NCBI GenBank assembly: GCA_963576565.1
Contig: OY755042.1
Span: forward strand, 4,330,112 to 4,394,111
Length of the DNA: 64,000 bases
From: Aspidapion aeneum
Taxonomy: Eukaryota > Arthropoda > Insecta > Coleoptera > Brentidae
Direction: 5' to 3'
The translations under genes were made by a program, and so were the position numbers. The notes below the pieces were generated by a model. It had not been told where the DNA came from and searched no databases. It saw only the letters and a program-made list of their open reading frames with translations. Below are positions 11,600-23,800 of this stretch, one piece after another. Each line of letters begins with the position of its first letter. Within the stretch, counting starts at the first letter, position 1.

Positions 11600-11849
11600 A
11601 GACGTACGTGATTGCGGCTGAACACCTCGGAGAAGAGATTCCGTTCTTGCGAAATGGATCCATGTTGGCTACCCTGATTTGACAGCCATCACTTGTCAAA
11701 CAAGCGGCTTTCCGCCATCTTTAATTTTAGCAACGCGTGGGGATTTGTCGCTGGATAGCATTTTCTTCAAACTCCCTAACTTTTCCCAGCTCATTTTCTT
11801 TAAAGGTGTGCTTTTCTGGGTCCCTGTTGTGCACTGTTTTTTAGTGATT
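11600..11849 (+). promoter_or_regulatory. tra2: Likely tra2 promoter / 5' UTR region
   Basis: Between the nested transposons and the tra2 ATG. Contains GCGGCTTTCCGCCATCTTTA (a GCCATCTT/YY1-like element) at 11704-11723. No TATA box at a convincing place, as is usual for housekeeping-type genes. The start site is not determined. Confidence 0.35.
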
Positions 11850-11864
11850 ATGAGTGATAGAGAG
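11850..11864 (+). CDS. tra2: tra2 exon 1 (start codon, MSDRE)
   Basis: ATGAGTGATAGAGAG followed by a consensus donor GTAAGT at 11865. The five residues MSDRE resemble the usual Tra2 start MSD, and the phase-0 end joins exactly to exon 2 (ACT AGC CGC). The 5' UTR probably lies in about 11690-11849; TTTTTTAG at 11836-11843 could also be an acceptor, so part of the leader may be spliced. Confidence 0.82.
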
Positions 11865-14800
11865 GTAAGTGTTTTTTATTATTTCATTATTTTTCTGAAC
11901 AATGTCTTGGTCAAGCTAGCCGGTTTTTAAAATTGGATCCGCTTTAGGTTTTTGATAACCTCAGCGTACCCATGTTTCTCAATAAAAAAATTCCAACTAA
12001 ATTTAATTTTACTGAACAATTGGGCTCAAATCTAATCTATCCCCAGGGGTGGTACACAGTGAATTCGTTTGGGACAAAGTGCAGCACTTACTTTGTTTAT
12101 ACAGGCCTATTAAAGCGCTTTTATATAAGGACAGTTTGACAATGTTTTTGTATAAACACTATTAAAATTGTTTTATCATGTAAACACTTAAAACTGTTTT
12201 AAGTATTAAAACCAATTTTATTTGTAACCGCTTTTAGGTGTATATACATTTAGCGAGGGGTGAACAGCTAACCCAAAATGTATACACCGATTGTGAAAAT
12301 CCACAATCTTTTGCTAAGATTGTGAGGGATTGTGGGGGACTGTGCAGCGGCGTAGCACGTAGCGTGCCGGAAGGGGCCTACAGCCCATCCCAAAATTCTT
12401 GCAACCAAAAAACAAAAAAAAAAAAAAATTTACTGTTACCAGCTCTGCTACTTAATAATGATTAGGGTGCTTCGGGCACCAATGGGGCGCCATGCCAGTA
12501 ACCTTGGGGCGGGAGGGCGGCGAACCCCCCGGGCCCCCCCATGCTACGCCACTGGGACTGTGGTAAGATTGTGAAAGATTGGGAGGGATTGTGTAAAGAT
12601 TGTGAGGGATTGTGGGTGATTGGGAGGGATTGTGTAAAGATTGTGAAGGATTGTGAACAGATTGTGAGAAATGTGTACACCGATTGTGAGAGCTGTTCAC
12701 CCCTCGACATTTAGTAACTGATCTGCCACCAGTACATTTTTTGTATTCTTTTGGGAAGACTGGTGGAACTTTATATTGTTGGTATACTGGCAAAATTCAC
12801 TTAAGTCAAAAAGTTAGTTTTGAGAAAATCACATTTTAAAAAGTTTAGGAATTAGGAACAACATTTTGAGACATTGGTTTGAGTGAGAAACTCCTGAATT
12901 TTCCATGATTAATGTATTGGATATTAGAGAATGTATGTAAATATGTAAAAAAAAGGGTTTTTTTTTAATTTAGTTATTTTTTTTATAGATTTTAGCCAAA
13001 ACGCTAAAGAGTTGACAATATTCACCATTGTTGATTAGGTAGAAGGCTAGGCAGCTGACAATCTTATGCCATTATTATAATTAGAAACATTTTTGTTGGT
13101 TAACACTAAGTTTTTTTGTTAATATGATTTTGATAAAATTTGACAGGCAGGTTACATGTAAAAAGAAGAATTACTTTATCTTTGTAGCAAATTACTGTCC
13201 ATCCAGTTTGTTTAGGTTTAAATAAACTCTGTTTAGATTACAACAAATTCAAAATAAAACATTGAAGTGCATCCTTATGTTAAATAATGTGACCATATTT
13301 AATGTGGTTTAAATCTCATCTTGAAAATAGACAACAAATCCCAAATTGAAGATAAAATGGAATCATTAGGTCTTCACTTGCTCTGATAACTTCTGGAGTT
13401 CTGCAAGGATCTGTTTTGGGCCCAATCCTATTTGTTTTAGCTCACACATATACTATACTATAGTAGTGTGAGCTATGGTGATCCTAATTTTTTCGAGAAA
13501 AAAAAAGTTGCTCCTATTTCAAAAAATTTTATATATCTTTGTGTTTCAGATGATTTTGAAACTTTTTTGTTGCGCCATCTGTCTGTATGTGTGTCTGTAT
13601 GTCTGTCTGTAATGACAAACGCGCATAACTCAAAAACCGCTTGCCCGATTTTAATGACATTTGGTACCCAGGCTGGGTTTTGGGTCGAGATGGTCCCATT
13701 TAAAAATGAACAAAATCCACCGAACACAAGCCAAATAAAAGGGTGGGGGTAGATTTCAAAAATAAGAGTGTTTGAAAAAATATGGCGTGTGTGATATCAA
13801 ACGAAAGGTAATTGAATCTGGAGTTAAACAAAATACATTTTAGTTTATTTAAAAAAAAAAGGGGGGGGGTAAGTTTCAAAAATTAGTGTTTAAGTGGAAA
13901 TATGGTGTGTGTGATATCAAACGAAAGGTAATTGAGTCTGGAGTTAAACAAAATACATTTTAGTTTAAAAAAAAAGGGTGGGGGTAGATTTGAAAAATTA
14001 GAGTTTAAGTCAAAACATGGCTGGTGTGGTATCAAATGAAAGGTAATTGAGTCTGGAGTTCAATAAAACATACTTCAGTTTTTAGTTATATTAGCTTTCA
14101 CGTAGATACACTATAACTATAGTACCCAGTGTGAGCTTAGGTGCCCATAGATTGGCAGAGTATTTTTTATAGATGACCTCACATAATAAATAAAAGGTGT
14201 TTTTACCATTGTGCTGATAATTAATACAAGTATTCATTGGTCATCAACTGATAAAACTTAACTGGTGAAAATAAATGAGTCAGACTTAAAAACTTATCAA
14301 AAACTGGTTTGACTGGAACAGATTAGAACTTAATAATAAAAAACAAAATGTATTGCCAGTGGTACAGTTTTAAACAATCTGATAATAGCTCAAAAATACA
14401 TTCTCAAAATTATAAACAAAAAGCCAAAAAGATACCCAACTAATGAATTATTTAAAGAGAGCAAAGTTTTAAAAATAAGAGAACTCTATGTAAAAAATAT
14501 TCTTAAACACATGAAAAATAATCAAAAATACAAAAATCAACATGTCCAGCGCACTGTAGAAACGAGATCTGTTACTCAGGAGCATTTGATTCTAGAAAGG
14601 GTTAATTTCTCAGCCTGTCAAAGGCATATTTCTTATGTAGGCCCAAGACTTTATAACTTAATACCATATTCAATCAAACATATCGCCAATAAAAAAACTT
14701 ATGCCCTATCCGTGACCAGATGGATTCTTGAAAACACTGATAAAATCATACAAAAACTACCACTCCTAACCTAACTAGGGAAATTTATAATTAAAACAGA

Positions 14801-17800
14801 ACATATTAATATTTGTATATATTTTATTTGTTTAATTTCTTGCAATTATTACCCTTCATTACTACAATATATACTATTAAAAATATAGTGACAGTTGTAG
14901 CTTCACATTTTTCAAAAATATAAATATTATAAAAACATAATTATGGTGAATGGGTTCAGTCGGACCCAAGGGATGCCTGGCTATGGAGGTGGTGGGGATG
15001 GCAGGTCTCGTATTCTGTTACCATGTAGTTTCTTATCCCTTTTTTAGTTGGATTTCCATTGCAGACAGAAATTCAATATGTATGTGTGTGTGACTGTCTA
15101 TGCCTATTCATGGGCAAGTTCTTTAACTAGATTTAAAAAAAAAAGATTAAATATATTAGTAGATCATTTTTATATAACCTATGAAATAAAATTAAGCTAA
15201 TATAATGTAATAATATTTAGATTACATATAAAATAATATTAAGCTAATGTGATAATTTAAGACTGACAAGGACCCACCTCCCGACGAGCCAATTAATGGC
15301 TCAGGGAGGGTGATCCAATTTAAATTGTAAAAATTTGTAACATGAACGAAATATGTAATAAATTGAAATTGAAAATTGAAATTGAAATTGAAATAGTGAA
15401 TGAATTAAAATTTTTGGTTATTTTGAACAACACCATGATGATAATAATTTAAGAAAAAAACTAGCTTCAAGTTTTTAAGCTAATAATGTAATTATGGCAC
15501 TATTTAACAGATCACAGAATGTTTAATTTAATAGGAAGTACTGAGAATATAATTTTTATAAATTAGCAATTTTAGCATTTTTAGTATTTGGAATAGTGTA
15601 TTTAAATTGTAACAATAATCTTAACAAACAATACATTAAAGAACATTTTATAGCCTATAGACTTGTGTGTGCAAGTACTGAAAAATAATGGAATTTCCTT
15701 CGACAGGTCGCCGGTTTGGCTTTACAAGCACATTTAAAAATAATTGTCGGTATTGACAATTGTAAATGGAAAGTTACGATACATATGGAATTTTATATGA
15801 AAAGGCACCTACCTCGGACTCTCTTGCGGCTACAGTCAACGTTTAAACGTCCAGTTTTTCACCTCAAAATTCACTTTTTTGGGAACGTGATTTTTCTAGT
15901 GTCTTGTTGTGACGGTGGTTGTTTGCGCACTCATCGCGGCGCTGCTTGTCCTCGCACGTGTGCGGTGCCGTGAAAACCCATATGCATATTTAAGAGCGCG
16001 AAAATTTAAATTATTTTAAACGCACAGAAAAGGAAAAGAAAATGAAAAATAGGAAATTCATTGCTTGCACCAACAAGACTAACATTTTGCGTTTTTGTCC
16101 AGTGCTTACTTTTAAAAAAATTCAATAAAACCATTAAAAAATGTTAATTATTGAAGATTTTTGAAAATAACCTCATTGTTTAGACACTCCTGTCATGTTT
16201 GTCTTAGATTTAACACCACCTTGGAATACATTTTTTTATAAAGAAAATGTAATTTTCTACCAAAAATGTATTTATGGTATTTTCCCTAAAATGCTTAGTT
16301 TTTCAGAAAACTTAACAAAACTTATAAAAAATGTGTATTATGATCTTCAAAAATTACCCCAAATTCAAAATCTAGCTTTATTTGTCAGAATACAGGTAGA
16401 TATATATTGACAAAGCCTTGCTTATCTAAAGAGAAATTTAAGTTACATTTAAATTAAAAAATGATTAAAAAAATTGAAAAAAATCCATGCTTGGAACTTA
16501 CCACACACAAACCCAAGCCTTTCTGAGCAACCCCAGGGGATTTTTTTTTATTGATTGTAATGTATAATATAAATTAAAATAGTTTAAAAAAAAACTAAAA
16601 CATGTCAAGGATAAAATTAGCCAGATGCCAATGTAAGGCAAGCCAAGAGCATGAATGGATACTATTTTACCTAAAAAAATGCAATGGTATAAAGCACAAT
16701 AAAATAATAATAAAACAAATAATAATAATGAAACATACTCACACAGACAGACACTATAATAAGATATAAAACTTATTAACCATAAGCAAAAGCAGATAAA
16801 ATATACAGTTTCACTTCTTTTTAATTTTAAAATTCAATTAAATCTACTTATAAAATTTCTTAATAGGAAAACAATAAAAATAAGTAAGAATTAGTTTAAA
16901 GAACAAGAAAAAAATTTAAATAAAAACAACCAAATATTAAAAATATGGATGATTCTACAAAAATGGTGCTGTGGAGTGGGAATGCATATTTTTCAAACAC
17001 AGACTGCAAATGAAGCATAGTTTTAGTTATAAGATTTAAAACGAAATGTTTTCTTTATGAAGCATTTGAGTTTAATGTATAAAAAAAATTGCAAGTTTAT
17101 AATTTTTTTTATTACAAAGCAAATACCTCATTCCTCTGGTGTAGTCCCAAACCAAATATTAAAAACTCAAATTGAAAAAAATATCCTAATAAATAATATT
17201 TAACCAAGTTAACTATTTATCAAAAAATTGATAAAACTTAAGTTTGCAGTATATTTTTCAAAATCCGAATTTACATCTTTTCCGGAAAATTTTACAATTT
17301 TAAATGTGCTCCATTTTTAATAACACAATATTTCTGAATACCTCTGGTTAATTTCTAGAGAAAGAGACGGCCCTGGATATCTAATTTACTTGTGAGGGTG
17401 ACAAGTTGTGACAGATAATGTCAACTTTAGTTTGGTTTAAGTTATAGATCTTTTTATTTTCGGCAGAAAATTAGTTTTTTTCAGAGAAATCAAAAAGGAA
17501 CGCCTCAATTATCATTCCTATGGTAAGCAAGAATTCGACTGATATCAACAGTATAATTTTTTTGTTGATTGTTTTAAAATTATAAGTATAGAAACTTTGT
17601 TTATATAAAACTTAATTTAAGTAGTCTAAATAGATTTTGATTTAAATTGGAAAACCATTAAAAAACTCATTCCTCTGGTACTCATCCCTCTGGAATTTTT
17701 ATGCAATAATTCCTAAAATTCGGGAAAATAAATGTTTCTTAGCTTACACCTAATTAGTTACATAAATTTAAAATGACCAAAAATGATATCCATATAGCCC

Positions 17801-20800
17801 ACTTTTGGTAGAATCATCCATATAGGTAATTTAGGAACGCTGATGAAGTGCTAACCATGAATTTGACATGTTTAAGTGACACATGGTTTAAAAGATAATT
17901 AAATTTTTTACAATAACTAACTTCACTTATATGGATGTTCTCTAAAATACTTGTCAATCTGTATTGTATGTTAAAATTAAGTAGTTTGTAAGTTAAAGGC
18001 CTCTAAAGGAAAATATATTGATTAAAAATAACAAGCATAAGCATTAAAGCAATCAGCATATTAAGCTCCCATGCTCGCAAATTTAGAGTTTTTTGTTAAG
18101 AACTTGTCTATAATATTTGTCAGTTTGCCAAATCCCAGTTTTCTAGCTCCTCTGGAAGTGGGCAATAATAGTTTTACATAACTTAAAATGTCCCCTATAT
18201 AGCAGAGTAAATTTTGGGACTTTTTAATTTTTCCTAGAGGTTTATCATACTCATAGTTGTTCTTAGCAGTCAGCCAAATCTCAGCTCTTTAGTGTTTCTG
18301 GAAGTGGGCTATGTTACTTTTACATAACTATATGTATAGAGGAGGGAGTAAATGAAATTTTTTTCTGCAAAAACTCAGCTATCTACCCTTTCTGGAAGTA
18401 GGCAATGTTACTTTTACATAACTTTAAATGTATAGAGGGGACTAAATTCAAATTTTGTGGTTTTTAATTTCTTCCAAGGATTTGGTCATAATAATATCAG
18501 TCTACCAAATTTCAGAAAAGTAGTTAAATATTTAATTACTTAGTACTAGTAGTTAGTAGTTTTACTACTTTTTTAGTTAGTGGTTATACTCCACTGCTTT
18601 TTTCAACTAATTCGTCCAGCTCTGTCTCATATTTATTTTATTACTCATTTAAGTTATTGATTAAATAAACAATGGAATTATTGATCAAGCAGCAGTTTCC
18701 AACCCTCTATGAACACCCCTTTGCAGTATTGCATATTAAATTTATAGATCAAGCAGTGATGAGTAAAATATATCAGCAGCGTACTAGGAAAAATGCATTG
18801 CAGGGGGCGAAAATCATTTAAAAAAAAATTTATACTGGGATCATCATACATTTCACATCTAGTATCAATCTACGAGCTGTGAAAATTAAATTTTAAGACT
18901 GGCCCCCATACTAACAGGTTTTAAATCTCTACGCCTCGAGCGGTTGGAGTTATTTACCTTGTTGTGAGTTCTACTACCGCGCGCAATATTGTCGTCTTTC
19001 CTCTGCTAGTTTGGCTTACCCAGTGGTTTGAAGCGGATCATGCATAGCTCATTTGGCGGAATTACGACAACCGAAAAACTGAGCAACCTATTAATTTAAA
19101 GTAAAACTCAAAAAAACTGATGTCCACAGGGAGCAGTGTATGTCTCGTGCAATGATTTTTATGTGGCATAAAAGCTTTTTCGAGGGTCGTGAAGAAGTTA
19201 GAGATGATGAACGAGAAGGGCGCTCCAACACATCCAAAACAGCGATTCTCATTGTTTTTCTTTTCGATATTAGGGGTGTTATTCTTATTGAACAGACGCG
19301 TGAGGGTCAAACAGTTAACCAACATTTATATTTGGAAGTATTGATGTAGCTAAGCTAACGCCCAAGGAAAAAACTTCCAGATTTGTGGAAGAACAACGCG
19401 TGGCTGCTCTACCAGGACAATGCACCGGCCCACAATGCCCTATCCATTAAACAGTTTTTAGCTACTAAGAAGATCCCCATCGTTACCCACCCACTATATT
19501 CACCAGACTTGGCTTCTTGCGACTTCTACCTGTTTCCGAACGTGAAGAAATCTTTAAAAGGAACCCGTTTTAAAATATTAGAACATGTCAAGGGAAAAAC
19601 AGCAGGATTTCTTCACAGCCTCTCTTCTGATGATTTCCATAATTGCTTCCAACATTGGAAAAAAATGGAGGCAACGCTGCGTCGATAGAGAAGGGGACTA
19701 CATTGACAGGGAACATCATTAAGTTGTATTAGTATTTAAACAAAGTAGATTTTTTACACCAGTCTTATAATTTTATTGTCACACCTCATACCAGGTGTCG
19801 CAAAGTATAGAGCAAGAGATAAAGCGTTAAATAACGTCAAAAAAACTTTTTAACGACACAAATTCCTAGCTAGCTTGGTAAACAAGAAACAAAAAAAATA
19901 AAGACATTTCTTTCTACAATAAATATCAACTTCTGAAAAAGGGTTATGCTATTTTTGTTTTTATTTTCACGTAATCTACCATATTTTGCATTTTCAGAAA
20001 TATTATCTGAGGGCACGGCAGTGCCTCGCCAAGGTCGCGCTGCCGTACCATCTTTTCTTGAAACATGCAGCCCATATTTGATCTATCTAAAACTCTACTT
20101 TGGAATGAGCTATCTCAAACTTTGTACAGTCGTAGATCTTCATAGAGTTAACAACCCCTCCAAGTTTCATGGACTTCCATAAAGTAGTTACGAAATTTCA
20201 AAATTGCCACTCACTGACTCACTCACTCATGTATAGTTCGACGATAATTCGATGTTTTTTGCTGGTTTTAGGTATTTCTAGCCGAGACACACAAAAACGA
20301 GTGGACATGTCCTGGGCTCGATTTTCGAGACGTCTTCAAATATCAAAACCGCTTCTTGATAAGCCTTGTAGTTTTTTAGCTACAGGGGGATTTTGAAAAG
20401 TCTGCATTTAGGGAGTTGGCCTACAACTTTTTTATTTATGAAAATTTCATTTTGGGGTAAGGTGCTTTTTCACAGGTTTTTCTATGGAGAATCCAACTGT
20501 CAACTAATTTTTCACTTTTAGTTTTTGAGATATTACAAAAAGTTTAAATTTTCTTATGGAATGACTCATTTTTTGTATTTGTTTTGAAATCTACGTCAAA
20601 TTTTCTGTTTAACGATATGTCATAAATGACAGTTCGTTACGCAGTTTTCAAGATATTTATGACATATCGTCGTTAAACAGAAAATTTTACGTAGATTTCG
20701 AAAAAAAAAATGAGTCATTTGTAACAAAATTTAAACTTTTTGTAATATCTCCACACCAAAATGAAATTTTCATGAATAAAAAAAGTTATAGGCCAACTCC

Positions 20801-23800
20801 ATAAATGCAGACTTTTTCAAAAAAAGAAAATTTTAACTTTTTGTAATATCTCAAAAACTAACAGTGACAGATAAAATTTAGTTTGACAGTTGGATTCTCT
20901 ATAAAAAACAACCCGTAAAAAAGCATCTTACACCAAAATGAAATTTTCATAAATCAAAAAGTTATAGGCCACCTCCATAAATGCAGACTTATGGCCCACC
21001 CTGTACTTCCAGACATGCTACAAATCTGAAATTTGGCAAACTGAATTATGACCAAACCCCTGTAAAAAATCAAAAAACCCCAAAATACAAAAGTTATGTA
21101 AAAGTAACATTGCCCACTTCCAGAAATGCTAGAGAAGTGAGCTTTGGTAGATTGATATGAACTATGATAAAACTATAGGAAAAATTAAAACACCTCAAAA
21201 TTCTAATTTACTTGCCTCCCCTATAAATGTAAAGTTATGAAAAAGTAACATTGCCCACTTCCAGACATGCTAGAGAGCTGGGCTTTGGAAGGCCGATAGT
21301 AACTATGATAAAGTTATAGAAAAAAATTAAAAGTTTTTATTTACTTAGAAATGCTAGAGAGCTGAGCATTGGAAGACTGATAGGAACTATGATAAAACTA
21401 AGGGAAAAAATTTTAAAACACGAAAATTTTAGTTTGCTTCTCTCCTGTATACATGTAAATTTATGTAAAAGTAACATTGTCCACTTTCAGAAACGCTAGA
21501 GAGCTGAGCTTTGGAAGGCTGATAGGAACTATGATAAGACCATGGGAAAAAATTAAAAAACATCAAAATTTTAAGTAAGGCATTGCAAAAGTTTTGAACA
21601 ATATTCCACATATTTTAATACTTTAAAAATTAAATAATATCCAATTCCTTTAAAAAAGAAGTGAAATCATAACAAAAACATTTCATTAAAAAAAAAGCCA
21701 AGTACGCGAAAATGGCATTCCGTAAAAAGAATTGAGATAAAAGTAAAGCCAAGTTCTCCAATAAAAATTTCAAAATGAAAGGTTCTTGGCTTTACTTTTA
21801 TCTCAGTTTCTCTTTTTACCGAATGCCATTTTCGTGTACTTAATTGGCTTTTACATGAAATGTTTTTGTTATGATTTAATTTTTGAATCACTAATATGTT
21901 TTGTCATTTCATATGTTTACCCTTTTTTTGTTGCCCTCGAAGCGGGCTTTCACCCTTTAGTTACGCTGCTGCCATGCAACCAAGCATAGGAAACTTACCT
22001 GACAACCTCTTTTTTAAAGAACTTTCATTAAAACATTTGTAGTAGTTAAAAGTGGTTGTTTCAAAAGATATTTTTAACAGTTTTACGGGGATTTAACGGC
22101 ATTATTGCACTATGGTATTTAAAAAACTTCTTTAATATTTAGTCACTAATTAGTTGATAATGTAAATATAATAAACACACGATTTACAAATACAAAACAA
22201 AATTACAAACATAGAATAATGGTCAATAATATCAAAGCAGATTATAAATATAACTATTTTCTAAATAAATTCCAAAAAAAAATTGAATTTTCCGATCTGT
22301 AACACAGGGACAATTTCTGTAACATCGAAAAATAGCGTTACCGAACGGGACAAATTGTGTTATAGATGGGACAATTTTTGTTCGTTTTAGCGTTTTCCAG
22401 CCAAGCCAAATTTATGAAATTTTTTTTTGGTCAGATTTCAACGGTTTGGAAAATGATTTTATTACTTTAATCAAGTTATACGTAAGATAATCCACGTTAG
22501 AGAAAGGAGAACATCATTTGGCTCAAATCCATAAATTTTTATTTCTCAAACAAAACGATAATTATCAAGTTATTTTATTTTTTATTTAATTTTCTATGAA
22601 TAAGTTATAACAAAACCTATTACAAATATAAAAACTTCTAATTTTTATAAAAAATAACTATCAGTTATTAGCTTCATCACTTTGAAGCCAATATTTGAAT
22701 TTAAAAACTGGACAAACCTTTAGTGAAACGTTACCGTCGGGACATTCACATTTTTAAACATTTTTTTGTTGTTGCTTTTTACTAATTAATTGGCGACTTT
22801 AACACCAGTATTTACAGCATTGTAGACCGGGTTTAAGTATCAAGTTTATAGACTTGATACCGACCGGTTTAAGTGTATTTTTTTAATACTTACAGGTCAA
22901 ATAACTGCAAAGATTTGGTTCACCTTAATGTCCAATATGATAGTAGGCATTTCTCAGTGAGTTTCATCTCATATAAATTCAAATTAACTTTAGAAATAAA
23001 CAAAAACCACATAAAAATTTTGTAACGAATTGTCATTTTTGAATATTTAGTCCGTGTAGTCGTAGGATTCCCGTTAAAAAGAGTCTCAAATTGTGATACC
23101 ACCCCTGAGGGTGGTTAAACTTATATACAAAAATATTCAAAGCTAAATAATAAATAAATAACTTAAAACTATATCTGTAGATGCATTACCGTATTAAATA
23201 CGTATCAATATTTAAGTACTGTAAAAGCACAAGATATATTAGAATCCCTTTTCAATTACACATTCACCAAAACAATCGAACATCGGTTTAATCGTCGCTA
23301 ACTTGTCTAAAAAATTAACATGTAAAATATAGCGGGCAGCTGACACTGACTTACACCGTTTTTATTCGAGATTTCCTAGTGACGTTTGGAGGTTTAAATA
23401 TGGCTACCATTTTTAAACCAAAATATTTTATTATTTTTATTTATTTATAACCTTTTTGTGGAAATAATGTCTTCCTTACAATGAAAAAAGATGACCCATA
23501 TCGCAAGGTATTTATGAACAATTTGTATAAATATTAAAAACTATTGCACTCACGGGAAAAATAAGTTAAACCTTCACCCAAAATATAGACTTTTAAACCT
23601 AGGATTGTAGCACTTAGCACTGTAGACCCTTTAGTAAATACTGTTGTAACAGTGGCGGATCCAGGGGGGGCACTTGCCCCCTCCGAGAATTTTTTGAATA
23701 TACAAAAAATTATTAAAAAGTAATGTTTTTGCTAATAAAAATTCAAAATTGTTGCCTGCGGCGCATGAAAGTGTCTATTGTTATTATCATCGAAATTACA

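Larger units (their letters stand above)
13340..15397 (+). mobile_element. Jockey-group LINE, 3' part, split by another repeat
   Basis: 13386-13440 reads the RT motif [16 protein letters not shown]. The hairpin-ended repeat 13439-14160 then intervenes, and 14161 onward resumes with FFIDDLT. Further frame-broken RT C-terminal sequence follows, with one open stretch at 14511-14774. The element ends with an AATAAA (15357) and a TTGAAA-type tandem tail (15361-15397), as expected for a LINE 3' end. Many stops; dead copy. Confidence 0.75.
19940..21872 (-). repeat. Composite repeat, minus-orientation copy
   Basis: Contains, right to left, the palindrome of 21669-21872, a spacer with GCATTGCAAAAGTTTTGAAC (rc of the other copy), the ~130-bp tandem array (21005-21560) and a tail with GGGCACGGCAGTGC...GCCAAG. 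The same order occurs in the opposite orientation at 45669-47165. This copy also holds a foreign palindromic segment (about 20240-21003). Confidence 0.75.

Noticed and set aside
13468..13752. [21 protein letters not shown] frame and its relatives at 59463 and 59524
   Set aside because: Translation of the TCTG microsatellite inside the hairpin-ended repeat; no protein family fits.
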